Source: Lysinibacillus xylanilyticus (lineage in GTDB: Bacteria; Bacillota; Bacilli; Bacillales_A; Planococcaceae). Taken from it: a stretch of 64,000 nt of DNA. The notes under the pieces were generated by a model, which ran no database searches, was not told the origin of the DNA, and saw nothing but the letters and a program-made list of their open reading frames with translations. This document shows, one piece after another, positions 53,136 to 62,296 of the stretch (positions are counted from its first letter, which is position 1; the number at the start of each line of letters is the position of its first letter). The stretch is from NCBI RefSeq assembly GCF_001708185.1, contig NZ_MDDN01000015.1, positions 26,953 through 90,952 of the forward strand, read 5' to 3'. The translations under genes were made by a program, and so were the position numbers.

Positions 53136-53846
53136 TTATTTTGTTTTTGGGTGTTTCATATCATATGCTTTCCAATCAGATGTTGAATTTTCTTTTATCA
53201 AATACAGGTCGCTGTAAAATCCATTGTGCGAAGATACCATACTTTCATAAGGTTTCCTATATTGAGAGATAAGTAGATACTCTTTACCATCCTTTTTGCT
53301 ATAAGTTACAGTAGGTTTTTTAACGTATTGATTTTCTTCCCAGGAATCTATAAAGATTGTGTTTGGATTTGCTGTTATATTATCAGTGCCTTTAAATATA
53401 TATTTGTTGTTATCTTCCAGAAACATCATATCTTCTTTAATGTACTTATCAATATATTCAGGTGTGAATCCAGGAGATAAGATTTTAATTATTTCTGCCT
53501 TTGTGAAATAGTAGGTTTCTCCAAGTCTTATCTTATCTTGCATTTCTATTAGACCATCAACGATTTTCTTGGCTTCAGAAAGTTTGTAAATGTTTTTTTC
53601 TAGTTTCCTAATGTGAGCATTGCGGTTTATAGAAGAAGGTTTTATTAGCACTTTGTTATCGCTAAACATCTTATTTAAGTACGTAACTAAGCGTAGGTTA
53701 CTCTCTGAAGTTGTTTCTTCTTTAACAAGATTTTCGGGGTCAAGATTTGCTATAGTTTCTGCTTTTGTTTCTTGTGGTTTTACACCGCTAAAAATGACTG
53801 ATAAAATTGTGCTAATCATAAAAAGATACAAAAAATTTCTTTTCAA
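53136..53846 (-). CDS. Secreted protein of unknown function
   Basis: A 236-residue protein with a signal peptide (NFLYLFMISTILSVIFSGVK). The middle is helical with many Lys (IRKLEKNIYKLSEAKKIVDG); the C-terminal 90 residues are beta-rich (NTIFIDSWEENQYVKKPTVT; KEYLLISQYRKPYESMVSSH) and look like an NTF2- or IseA-like domain. That similarity is not certain. AGGAGG precedes the start. Confidence 0.65.
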   Translation of the reverse strand: MKRNFLYLFMISTILSVIFSGVKPQETKAETIANLDPENLVKEETTSESNLRLVTYLNKMFSDNKVLIKPSSINRNAHIRKLEKNIYKLSEAKKIVDGLIEMQDKIRLGETYYFTKAEIIKILSPGFTPEYIDKYIKEDMMFLEDNNKYIFKGTDNITANPNTIFIDSWEENQYVKKPTVTYSKKDGKEYLLISQYRKPYESMVSSHNGFYSDLYLIKENSTSDWKAYDMKHPKTK

Positions 53847-53962
53847 AAAAATCCTCCTTTATCCGTTTCTGACAATTATATCATAAATTTTCCGATAAAA
53901 TTAATTTTATGCAGGTGATTATTCCTATTTTTTAGAGAAAGGTAATTCTTTTGTACGTCTAA

Positions 53963-54225
53963 GTGTATTGGATACCTATAAATATCTTCTTTGGTGGCTT
54001 GGGTGATGTTAAAGAAAGAGAATTAGACAGCATCGAAAGTTTAATTGTTTATCTGAATGAGAATCAATCCATCAGCTTAGACAACATGAGAGAGATGTTG
54101 ACAAATCTTGCTACTTTTTTTAATCTAGGTGGTGTTTGGCAGTGATCTTGCTAAAGAAGGGCGTTTGGTGATTGATTATACAAATAGAAATTTTGAGCTT
54201 GTGTTTAACAAATGATGCTTCCCGG
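53963..54225 (+). pseudogene. Frameshifted gene fragment of unknown family
   Basis: First frame: GGLGDVKERELDSIESLIVY, then LNENQSISLDNMREMLTNLA up to 54145. A shift near 54125 brings SDLAKEGRLVIDYTNRNFEL, ending at about 54214. The joined pieces look like the C-terminal part of one acidic protein. No start with ribosome binding site. Confidence 0.35.
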
Positions 54226-54295
54226 AGTCCAGCAATTATTATGACACCTCTTTATGGATTTTACTTACCATTCTTATCCCATTTATGAGGCTATC

Positions 54296-54335
54296 AAAAT
54301 AAAGCATGAGAAAAATGTATCCTCATGCTTTATTA
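54296..54335. terminator. Rho-independent terminator
   Basis: AATAAAGCATGAG pairs with CTCATGCTTTATT around 11 bases. It overlaps the end of the minus-strand gene and serves it. Confidence 0.85.
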
Positions 54336-54932
54336 AAACTCTTTATCCCAATGTTCATTTTCATACATAATAGTTACATGTGCGTGTTCGACTATTAATT
54401 CATGCTGAAGATAATCAATAAAAGATTCAAACATTTCTTCGTTTACCTCTTCTTTTTTGTTATTTAATTTTATAGTAAGCGAAGAGGGGGGATCGATTGA
54501 AGGCGTAAATGCCATACCTTGTGGTTCTCCGAATGTTTCAGTTATATAACTATAAACTTTCGGTTTTACTTGTTCTATGAATGTTGATAACTCTTGAAAT
54601 GCTAGATCATCTTCCATTTGGTTCGTATGTCTATTTTCATAAACCATGAACGTATATTGTGTTTTTGTATTTAAAATCACTGCAGCATAATCAAATTTAT
54701 CGTGTTGCGACTCTGTATCGTACTCGACACCGGAGATTTCGTATTCCATGGTTGGATATTTCTCTTGTAAGTATTGTTCGGCTTGTGAAAGTACCTTTGC
54801 TTCTTCTTTTTCATCTGGTATTAACGATGCCCTAAAATTAAAAATTAATAAGACAGTTCCGAATATTAGTAATATCGCTATTCCTCCAATTGAAAAAATG
54901 AATATGGTCCAACCTTTTAACCACTTATTCAT
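54333..54932 (-). CDS. Membrane-anchored protein of unknown function, paralogue of 24188-24799
   Basis: A 199-residue protein: anchor FIFSIGGIAILLIFGTVLLI and outer domain SLIPDEKEEAKVLSQAEQYL, TFGEPQGMAFTPS and KEEVNEEMFESFIDYLQHEL. The first 50 and last 40 residues are close to those of the + strand gene at 24188. ATG 54932 follows GAGGGGGAGA; a longer frame upstream has no site. The two paralogues lie in inverted orientation at the two sides of the accessory region. Confidence 0.75.
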   Translation of the reverse strand: MNKWLKGWTIFIFSIGGIAILLIFGTVLLIFNFRASLIPDEKEEAKVLSQAEQYLQEKYPTMEYEISGVEYDTESQHDKFDYAAVILNTKTQYTFMVYENRHTNQMEDDLAFQELSTFIEQVKPKVYSYITETFGEPQGMAFTPSIDPPSSLTIKLNNKKEEVNEEMFESFIDYLQHELIVEHAHVTIMYENEHWDKEF

Positions 54933-55424
54933 CTTTTTCTCCCCCTCTCTTTCAAAGTATATCGATTTAGCAATTGAATTTCCAGGTATTTGCAGTATCA
55001 ATGTCAACAGTGTAATAAAACAGACTCTTTGAGCATGGCGAGACGATAATCCGGAGGTCTTTGCTCCCTACTGCACTGTCGGAGAGACCCGGTAGGATGG
55101 GGACATCTAAATTTCTACATGAATAAACTTTATAAGAGGGCGGCTTACATATGCCCGCGTTTCTTTATTCAGGAAAATGCTTCGTTACAAAATCCTCATT
55201 AATACGAACAGTCATCATTTTTTATATCCTGCATTTTTAATTTATTAATAAGTAATGGTATTATATGGTTATAAAGACAATGAATTATGTTTCGTTTATA
55301 TCCTAATCTTTGTAATGTTTTCTGTTCGCAGTTAAAGTTCACAGCGTCCACTATTACATGGCACTGCTTTTCAAGTGTTACTTTAAATATCATAAAGATT
55401 ATAGCAATGTTAAAGGAGAGTAAC

Positions 55425-56219
55425 ATGTATACCATAGGACAAGTAGCTAAATTTTTAGGAGTCTCTAGAGATACCTTGAAATTTTATGAAGAAAAGAAAT
55501 TAGTAAAGCCTAAGCAAAATATGGAGAATGGGTATAGAAAATATAATCATTTCGATATTTACGATATAACAACAGTAAATTTCTATCGAGAAGTTGATAT
55601 TGAAATTAAAAAAATTCAAGAATTAAGAAAAAGTAAGAGTATAGAGGGAATAAAATCATTGCTAGAAGAGAAAGAACAAGAGGTTTTAGAGGAGATAGAA
55701 TATAAAAAGCTGCTTTTAAAAAAGCTCCAGACAGTAAAAGAGGATTGTGAAAAAGTTAAACAATTCTTAGGCGAATACATAGTAAAAGAAATGAAGCCTT
55801 TAGAAATAAAAGGAGAAATAGAACATTTTACTGCGTTTGATGAATATGAAACGCTAAAAAAGAATGTAGAAAACTTAAAAAAAGCAGTAACACTAACATC
55901 TTTAAGAAGAGTCATAAGTTTCAATAAAGAAGGTATTATAGACGATCAGTTTTTCGTCGTAAGAAAAGTAGACGACTTAGATAAAGAAATAGGAGGAGAA
56001 ATTCGATCTCATCCAAAATGTATTTATACCGTTATTGAAGATGGAAGATGGGCAACTGGTGGAAAAAGTATTGACCATAACGTGGAAGCTAGTTTAAGAA
56101 AAGAAGCAAAAGACAAAGGGTATGAGCTTTTGGGGCTAGTATATATTAATCAACTACTTACCACTTACGAAGATGGACTTGAACGTGTATTTTTAGAAAT
56201 TTATGCACCTATCAAGTGA
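55425..56219 (+). CDS. MerR-family regulator with effector-binding domain
   Basis: A 264-residue protein: MYTIGQVAKFLGVSRDTLKF with YEEKKLVKP and NGYRKYNHFDI (MerR DNA-binding domain), a long coiled coil (residues 70-130), and a C-terminal GyrI-like domain (CIYTVIEDGRWATGGKSIDH). ATG 55425 follows AAAGGAGAG; the frame extends upstream without a start signal. Just downstream is a promoter of MerR type (56275-56305) ahead of a CPBP protease gene, the likely target. The ligand is unknown. Confidence 0.85.
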   Translation: MYTIGQVAKFLGVSRDTLKFYEEKKLVKPKQNMENGYRKYNHFDIYDITTVNFYREVDIEIKKIQELRKSKSIEGIKSLLEEKEQEVLEEIEYKKLLLKKLQTVKEDCEKVKQFLGEYIVKEMKPLEIKGEIEHFTAFDEYETLKKNVENLKKAVTLTSLRRVISFNKEGIIDDQFFVVRKVDDLDKEIGGEIRSHPKCIYTVIEDGRWATGGKSIDHNVEASLRKEAKDKGYELLGLVYINQLLTTYEDGLERVFLEIYAPIK

Positions 56220-56274
56220 AACGGAAATTGGATTTTAGTGCTCGTTACTACGGGATAAAGTAATACAGGCAGTA

Positions 56275-56305
56275 TTGACCTGTGAGTAACTCCTAGGTTT
56301 AAGCT
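56275..56305 (+). promoter_or_regulatory. MerR-type promoter/operator of the CPBP gene
   Basis: TTGACC, a 19-bp spacer and TAAGCT. The spacer contains GAGT-A-ACTC with CCT and AGG at the outer positions, a near-palindrome. The -10 TAAGCT and the spacer length equal those of the DUF2268 promoter at 2346-2377. Confidence 0.65.
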
Positions 56306-56367
56306 GAAGATATTGGTAAATATGCGCGTATATTTACGAAATACTTAGTTTGAAGCGGGGAATATGC

Positions 56368-57201
56368 ATGAAAAGTAAAAAGATATTAAAAAAACCAATA
56401 GCAAGTTTTATTCTACTTACCAATCTCATTTTTTTGCCACTTTTTTGTCTAATAGGGATCATCAGCATGTTAGGATTTCCTGCATGGGTTATGGATGTAA
56501 TGTTTTGCATATCAGCTTGGTCCTCAACCTTTGCTTTTGCAATACTATTTAAAAAAATTTATCCTGGGCAAAGTTTTATCCAATTTGTAAAAGATAAGTT
56601 CAACAATAAACTAAAATTTTCAGTGATTCTTACTGCAATTATGATTCAAGCATCCATATTTTTGATGATTTTATTTCTCGTATCGAAAAATAGTGAAGTA
56701 GACGCTATTTTTACTATTTCTTCATGGGGAATGTTGGTTTATTTCTTTTTTAAAAACCTTCTTTCTGGACCATTAGGAGAAGAATTAGGGTGGAGAGGTT
56801 TCGCTCAAATGGAGCTCCAAAAAAAGCATTCGCCATTAATAGCTTCGATCATCATAGGATTTTGGTGGGGGATGTGGCATCTACCTATATGGTTTACTAC
56901 AGGGCTTGTAGGCAGTGATTTAATCAAATATATTCTATTCTTTATGATTGCAATCATGTCTACTAAGATCGTCATGACAGCATTTTATAACTTAAATCAA
57001 AATTTAATCGTCCCAATCATCATCCACCAATTCTTTAATTTTTATATTGGCTTAATTAATGGAAACTTACTCGATTTAATCATGTATAACGCAATTCTTT
57101 ATTTAGTAGTGGCAGTTTTACTCATCGTGATAAACCCAAAGAGCGTATTGTATGGAAAGGAAGAAATCACCGTTATTCATGGAGATATCAATTGTTATTA
57201 A
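56368..57201 (+). CDS. CPBP-family intramembrane metalloprotease
   Basis: A 277-residue polytopic membrane protein of the CAAX-protease/bacteriocin-processing family (CPBP, Abi). Active-site motifs: EELGWRGFAQMELQ (EExxxR) near residue 137, FWWGMWHLPIWF (FxxxH) and IIHQFFNF. Bacterial members mature or give immunity to peptides, or act as sheddases. ATG 56368 is preferred over TTG 56350, which lacks spacing to GCGGGGA. Likely induced through the upstream MerR protein. Confidence 0.85.
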   Translation: MKSKKILKKPIASFILLTNLIFLPLFCLIGIISMLGFPAWVMDVMFCISAWSSTFAFAILFKKIYPGQSFIQFVKDKFNNKLKFSVILTAIMIQASIFLMILFLVSKNSEVDAIFTISSWGMLVYFFFKNLLSGPLGEELGWRGFAQMELQKKHSPLIASIIIGFWWGMWHLPIWFTTGLVGSDLIKYILFFMIAIMSTKIVMTAFYNLNQNLIVPIIIHQFFNFYIGLINGNLLDLIMYNAILYLVVAVLLIVINPKSVLYGKEEITVIHGDINCY

Positions 57202-57292
57202 ATGTGCAGTAGATGGGGGTAGTGGAATACCTACATTAGATGAATTATCATATAAAGAATTTAAGTGTAAAGGATAGAAAGTAGGAATCTAA

Positions 57293-58101
57293 ATGGAATT
57301 GAATAAAAAGGCTTTAAAAATTTTATTGGAGTACGATTTACTTAATCCTGATAGAACTGCAAAGGAAGATTTTGAATTTGCTAAGGATGCAGGTTATATG
57401 TTTGACAGTATTACACAAACACATGATGAAACAATAGAGATTGCTTTGCAAGAGTTAAATAAGTGTAAAAAGAAGAATATGACAGATTTATTTCTATCAA
57501 GTTTAAGTTCCGGTCGTTTAGATTGGAGAATTGGATTGTCTGCATATAACATTTTAAGGATGTTTCCAAAACATTTCATCGAATCTAATGGAGTAAATTG
57601 TATTATTTGTTCAAGTAAACCGTATGAGTTAGTGGATTTTTCGTTTATTAATAGTATTCGATTTAATATAGGCGGAATTATCAGCGGAAGAATATATCAT
57701 TTGGCTTTTATACTTCAACAGCACAATAAACTTCCGCATGTAAAGCCGACAAAAAAAGATTTTGATATTTTTCAATCTATAGTTGAAATTGTTAGAAATG
57801 CTGAAAGTAATGATACGCCATCTAAAGTTCAAAAAAAGATTGGAAAAATTGAAGGATTTAAAACAAATGCAGAACAAAGAAAAGCATTACTGGAGACGCT
57901 TGGTTTCTGTAGTATTTTAGAGCAGAAGAGCATAAAGGTTTTTTACATCAATTCATAAACCTTGGTTTAGCCCCAAGATCTAGACATAGCTCAGATTGGT
58001 TATATCCCGTTGATTGGTGGAAGGGGAGAGACGGTATAAATCAAGATGCACTAAAATTTTGGTTTGGTGAATATGAGGAATTACGAAGTTTGTTAAAATG
58101 A
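57293..58101 (+). pseudogene. Unknown protein gene, frameshifted near the 3' end
   Basis: ATG 57293 encodes 221 residues (AKEDFEFAKDAGYMFDSITQ; SGRLDWRIGLSAYNILRMFP; KIGKIEGFKTNAEQRKALLE). Near 57920 the frame shifts: EHKGFLHQFINLGLAPRSRH, then WWKGRDGINQDALKFWFGEY, continues to TGA 58101 one base out of phase. The full protein would be about 268 residues. Family not recognised, though the gene sits with immunity-like genes. Confidence 0.55.
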
Positions 58102-58216
58102 AGCTTTTGGAAATCCAGCCAATAGGTATGTAGCGAAAGATGCTAAGGTTCTCATACAAGGTGAAATACCTATAAGTGCCTATGCTATTCATAAAAAGGG
58201 AAGGTGTCGTTAAATT

Positions 58217-58576
58217 ATGAAAATAGATTACGGTAGTGAAATCGACAAAATTAGAGATTCTTTAAAGAACTACTACAAAAACTACTACAATGAGCAATTC
58301 AAAACTGAAGAGGAAGATTACATTGAAAACAAAAAGACTAAAGAACAAATGAAAAAATTAATAATTCAAGTATATAATGATAGTACTCTGTCTGAAGCAG
58401 ACAGAGGGTATATAATAAAAGTAGCGGTAGAACTTCTGGCAAAAAATACAGGTTGTGCAGAAGACGCAGAGATTGCTGAAGATATTCTTGATTGTCTTTT
58501 TGATGATATGAAAATACTAAGTCAGGAAAATGTTGATAATTTTTATGAGCAATATTCCTGCAGAAGATGGTATTAA
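58217..58576 (+). CDS. Small acidic helical protein, possible immunity protein
   Basis: A 119-residue protein rich in Glu, Asp and Lys, helical throughout (KIRDSLKNYYKNYYNEQFKT; GYIIKVAVELLAKNTGCAED). The site is weak (AAGGGAAGGTGTCGTTAAATT). No family recognised; size and charge fit immunity proteins. A long terminator follows at 58640-58699. Confidence 0.5.
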   Translation: MKIDYGSEIDKIRDSLKNYYKNYYNEQFKTEEEDYIENKKTKEQMKKLIIQVYNDSTLSEADRGYIIKVAVELLAKNTGCAEDAEIAEDILDCLFDDMKILSQENVDNFYEQYSCRRWY

Positions 58577-58639
58577 GGACTGGACCATTCTCAAAAAAGT
58601 AGACGTCCGTTTAGAAAAGTAAAAACGATGCCCATGTAC

Positions 58640-58699
58640 AAATAGAAAATAGACTCGCCATGACTTTTCATATCATAACGAGCCAATTTTCTATTATTT
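58640..58699. terminator. Terminator hairpin
   Basis: AATAGAAAAT pairs with ATTTTCTATT, with an inner CTCG/CGAG pair. Confidence 0.6.
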
Positions 58700-58715
58700 T
58701 GTTTTAGCTATGAGT

Positions 58716-59135
58716 ATTAAATTTCGAAAATTAGGTCTTTTGTTGAATAAGGAGATTGCGTTTATTGTAAGAGCGAAAATGTTAACATTATTAACATTTA
58801 CGAACTAGCAGATGATTTTAATAAGTAATGGATTATTATCAAGAAACAGAACCATATCATCATTTTTATCCTGAAGTTCATGACAGGAACTAGAGACCCG
58901 AGAATGAATTCACTTGTTGCACAAATTCAAGGCACATGGAATTGATTCAGATGGAAAATATAATGGGATTTGGTTACTGACACGAGAATAATGATAAAGT
59001 AATAGTTGGGGCAGATACTTCTCATCAACATGATGATCTACATAGAAAAGAGTGCAAATACTAGCTATTCGATAGATTAGATAATAAAGAAAAGTTTGAG
59101 AATGAACTGAAGAGAAATAAAGAAGGAGCTAAATA
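58716..59135 (+). pseudogene. Decayed coding sequence, possible toxin tail
   Basis: Short frames in succession (DYYQETEPYHHFYPEVHDRN near 58830; KVIVGADTSHQHDDLHRKEC near 58995; DNKEKFENELKRNKEGAK ending near 59135) with many stops. The histidine-rich patches recall nuclease ends of polymorphic toxins, but no family can be named. The chief evidence for a former gene is the Lys/Glu-rich end just before the next ribosome binding site. Confidence 0.25.
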
Positions 59136-59186
59136 AAGGACGGACTTGGGAAACAAAATAACTAAAGAATTAGGGGAGTGTATAAG

Positions 59187-59840
59187 ATGATAGAAAAAGA
59201 GTACGAGATGATTGTAAAAATATATGAGGAATACAGTTCTTCATATAATATGTTGCATCAACAAGTTGAAGACGTTGAAAATGAAACGATTATTTGGAGC
59301 AATTCTTATCTAGAAATACACCCATATCAATATGAATTAGATCAATTACCAAAACCAAAAATTTATAAAAAGGAACCGAAATCTAAGGAAGGAATTATTG
59401 TGAATAAGTTGAAAAACAATGAACTGTATTTTTCTTATAACGCTGAAAATAAGGGGTGGGGGAGTTCTTTCATAATAAATGAAACTGAAAAGAAAATCTG
59501 TCTTAGATTTAGTAGTAATAGGGCTGGTGAAATGGTTTTAAGCCAAGTACATTGTATAATATATGAAGGATCAGTGATAGAAAAAATATTGTTCTACAAA
59601 AGGGACGATGATAGGAACAAAGAAACGTTTATGGTTGACAGATATTCTTATAATGACAATTTGACTGCTCATACTATTATTAGAGATGGTTTCTTTGAAG
59701 AAAAAATAAGAATTTTATCCACAAGGACATTTAGATTTGAGTATGAAAATGGAGATGTACGTATTTACTCGAAACAATTGAAAAAAAATCTAAAAGTTGT
59801 TGAAGATCTATTGTATACCTCTAGAAAATCAAAAAAATAA
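59187..59840 (+). CDS. Protein of unknown function, possible immunity protein
   Basis: A 217-residue acidic, beta-rich protein (IIVNKLKNNELYFSYNAENK; SQVHCIIYEGSVIEKILFYK; VDRYSYNDNLTAHTIIRDGF). ATG 59187 follows AGGGGAGTG with good spacing; an in-frame GTG at 59178 is part of that site. No signal peptide. Its neighbourhood of decayed and SMI1-type genes suggests immunity against a secreted toxin, without direct proof. The stretch 59841-60079 holds nothing recognisable. Confidence 0.55.
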   Translation: MIEKEYEMIVKIYEEYSSSYNMLHQQVEDVENETIIWSNSYLEIHPYQYELDQLPKPKIYKKEPKSKEGIIVNKLKNNELYFSYNAENKGWGSSFIINETEKKICLRFSSNRAGEMVLSQVHCIIYEGSVIEKILFYKRDDDRNKETFMVDRYSYNDNLTAHTIIRDGFFEEKIRILSTRTFRFEYENGDVRIYSKQLKKNLKVVEDLLYTSRKSKK

Positions 59841-60079
59841 ACAGTGAAATCAGAGACAGGTAATGCGAAACGAAAATAGGGAATTAAGATTAGAGTGTAA
59901 GGAATTGTAATTAGCGGATGCGGTAGGATCTGATTCCAAAACTCCATGTAGTGAAGAATAAACTTTCTTTTCTACATGTTTTTTGTTAGAAATGGAACTG
60001 GTTTTAATTCATGTATTTCGTGAACACCACACCATCATTCGGAGAGTAAGTATAGATAACCCGAATCGATTGGACTAGC

Positions 60080-60277
60080 GGGTGGAAATCCTACGCTTGC
60101 TTTATGCTTATGTTGAAGATTCGAATAGTTGGTTGATTCGTTATTTTGAGAAAGTGATAAAAATGGATATTTTTGGTCTTTGAATTGCGATAGAATAAGA
60201 GAAGTGTTGGAATACGCAGGAGACAATGGATATATAACCTATGGGGAACAAAAAGATTTTCTAGAAAACAAATTGTA
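60080..60277 (+). pseudogene. Remnant of a small acidic protein
   Basis: Frames VEDSNSWLIRYFEKVIKMDI (about 60110-60180) and, one base shifted, NCDRIREVLEYAGDNGYITY with GEQKDFLENKL ending at 60277. They join into the end of one helical protein. No start signal. It may be another dead immunity gene. Confidence 0.35.
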
Positions 60278-60292
60278 GATGAGGTAGAAGTT

Positions 60293-61159
60293 ATGAGAAG
60301 AGAGTTGAAAATATTACCTAAAATCGGGATAAACGAAATAAAGCTATCTATGACATCTTCAGACTTAAACAGTATCATAGGTGAATTGGATAAGAAAAAT
60401 GTCAATGGAAAAGAATTTTTTCAATATCAAGATGATTATGTTTTTCATTTTGTTGATGATGTTTTAGTAAGTATTTCTGTGAACAATCCAAAGATTATTT
60501 TCTTGAATAAACAAAAAATTGATTTAATGAATGAATCAAAGCAATTCTTATTCAAAGAAGATCCGTATTTTGTTGATGGATGTTATATATTTCCTCAGTA
60601 CAACATGTCGATTTACGGTTTAGATTTTCCTGATGACGGAATTCAATTAACAATTTATTCAGATAATCAAAAAAATATATACGAGAAAGATATAAAATCA
60701 GGTTTTCCATTCAGAAGTATTGAAAATCAGCTAATAAACTTAAAATATAAAATTACTCCGTATCAATCTGTAGGATTATTGACATTCGGCATGCAACCGA
60801 GTGAAATTGAAAAAATATGGGGAATTCCTTTGAAAATAAGCAAGAATAATAAAAGAGGGATAACTACAGAAAACAGGACGAATAGTCAAGCGATGTATAA
60901 TGAAAAAGGACAGTTAATTCAACTAGCTTTAAATTGTAAAGAGGAAGTTTTTATTGATCATAAATTGGTATCAGAGCTCGGATCTAAATTGAATAGTTTA
61001 AAAAATGAAGAGTATTTTATAAACAGAAACTATAAAATATATTTCAAGTTTGGAATTGCATTAGATAATTTAGGAAACCTATCTTCTAATGATTTCATTT
61101 ATATTTTTTCAGAAGAGATGATTCCTTACTGGAAAGATGTATATCGCCCTTTAATCTAA
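60293..61159 (+). CDS. Protein of unknown function with two related halves
   Basis: A 288-residue soluble protein. The N-terminal half begins IGINEIKLSMTSSDLNSIIG and the C-terminal half VGLLTFGMQPSEIEKIWGIP: both follow x-G-I/L-x-x-x-x-F/L-x-M-x-x-S-x-(I/L)-x-x-I-x-G, so the protein seems to be an internal duplication. TGAGGTAGAAG precedes ATG 60293. The family is not identified. Confidence 0.6.
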   Translation: MRRELKILPKIGINEIKLSMTSSDLNSIIGELDKKNVNGKEFFQYQDDYVFHFVDDVLVSISVNNPKIIFLNKQKIDLMNESKQFLFKEDPYFVDGCYIFPQYNMSIYGLDFPDDGIQLTIYSDNQKNIYEKDIKSGFPFRSIENQLINLKYKITPYQSVGLLTFGMQPSEIEKIWGIPLKISKNNKRGITTENRTNSQAMYNEKGQLIQLALNCKEEVFIDHKLVSELGSKLNSLKNEEYFINRNYKIYFKFGIALDNLGNLSSNDFIYIFSEEMIPYWKDVYRPLI

Positions 61160-61312
61160 CGAATCATTAGAAGTGCATGAATACTTCGCTCCTAGTTGTT
61201 TATTGCAAAATAAAAAATGTATATGAAGGTTTAGTTGGAGCAAAAGCGAGAGAAGCGGTGGAGAATATCAGGAATGCTTTGTAGGGGGTAAATAAAAAGG
61301 GGTTAAGGAAAA

Positions 61313-61635
61313 ATGAAAGAAGAACTGATGAAAAGAATAGAATGTTTTCTCCAAAAACATCCTGAATTAAAAGGAGTACCTGCTACGCTTAATGAGATTG
61401 CGAAAGCGGAGGAAGAACTTCAAATAAAGCTAGATGATGATTATAAAGAATTTATTAAGCGATTTGGAGGCTCTTATGCAGGAATAGCAATTCATGCATT
61501 TTCTAATGGGTCATCAATGGGTAATGAAACTATTATTAATTTGACGAATTGGTGCAGAGAATCATTTGAAAGAGATGAGTTTTCTCCTGAAATTAACAAA
61601 AGCTTAATTTTTTCTGATGATGGTTCAGGTAATCC
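61313..61635 (+). pseudogene. SMI1/KNR4 (SUKH) family gene interrupted by IS66
   Basis: About 107 residues of a SMI1/KNR4 immunity-type protein: VPATLNEIAKAEEELQIKLD, DDYKEFIKRFGGSYAGIAIH and SLIFSDDGSGNP. The conserved sequence is cut exactly where the IS66 terminal repeat begins at 61636; the IS gives the stop codon TAA (61637-61639). The missing C-terminal 30-40 residues should lie to the right of the window. The start follows AAGGGGTTAAGG. Confidence 0.85.
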
Positions 61636-61722
61636 GTAAGCCCGTAATCAAATAACGCATATAAATAGCCAGGCACCTCCGGTACGATTGATATGTATCA
61701 AAATTAGAGGAGGTGCTTCTTT

Positions 61723-61917
61723 ATGTCAACTACCAAACTAACAATTGTCCCTGTGACACTAGATCCGATCACTGACAACTCTTCATCAACAACTTCACCA
61801 CAAAACTCTCCTGAGCCGAGCTGCATCATTAAAACAACTAGTGCTGAAATTTCCTTCTTTAATGGCGTAGATGAGCACATCATCCAAACGATCCTGAAGG
61901 AGTTGAATAATCAATGA
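61723..61917 (+). CDS. tnpA: IS66 accessory protein TnpA (short form)
   Basis: A 64-residue protein, shorter than many IS66 TnpA proteins, with a Ser/Thr/Pro-rich N-terminus and the typical end SAEISFFNGVDEHIIQTILK. A strong AGGAGG site precedes it. Its stop overlaps the tnpB start (ATGA). Confidence 0.75.
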   Translation: MSTTKLTIVPVTLDPITDNSSSTTSPQNSPEPSCIIKTTSAEISFFNGVDEHIIQTILKELNNQ

Positions 61918-62267
61918 AGCAAGATTTTACGAGCGTGCAGAACATCTACATTATTTGCGGTAAGACCGATATGCGTAAAGGTATCGACGGTCTCGCAGCA
62001 CTCATTCAGGATTCTTTTAAACTCGATCCATATAGTGATTCCATCTTCTTATTTTCTGGAACGAGTAAAGACCGTTATAAATGTTTGTATTTTGATGGAG
62101 ATGGCTTCGCCATACTTTATAAACGATTAGATAATGGCAAACTGCAATGGCCAAAAGATGAAAAGGAAGTACGTAACCTTTCACAAAAGGAACTTCGCTG
62201 GCTTTTAGAAGGTTTATCGCTTCAGCAACCAAAAGCGATTATGAAATCTGCAAAAGGTGTCTTTTAA
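61914..62267 (+). CDS. tnpB: IS66 accessory protein TnpB
   Basis: A 117-residue protein with the IS66 Orf2 signature NIYIICGKTDMRKGIDGLAA, FLFSGTSKDRYKCLYFDGDG and GKLQWP. It is required for IS66 transposition in studied elements, although its role is not defined. It overlaps tnpA by 4 bases. Confidence 0.9.
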   Translation: MKQDFTSVQNIYIICGKTDMRKGIDGLAALIQDSFKLDPYSDSIFLFSGTSKDRYKCLYFDGDGFAILYKRLDNGKLQWPKDEKEVRNLSQKELRWLLEGLSLQQPKAIMKSAKGVF

Positions 62268-62296
62268 ATCTTTTCACCAAAGTGGTATAATCATCC

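Noticed and set aside
55020..55200. Possible insertion-sequence or structured RNA fragment
   Set aside because: Some GC-rich words and a GGGCGG/CCCGC pair are visible, but no clear structure, ends or coding remnant could be supported.
55287..55424. N-terminal extension of the MerR protein
   Set aside because: No ribosome binding site upstream; ATG 55425 has AAAGGAGAG and begins exactly at the conserved MerR domain.
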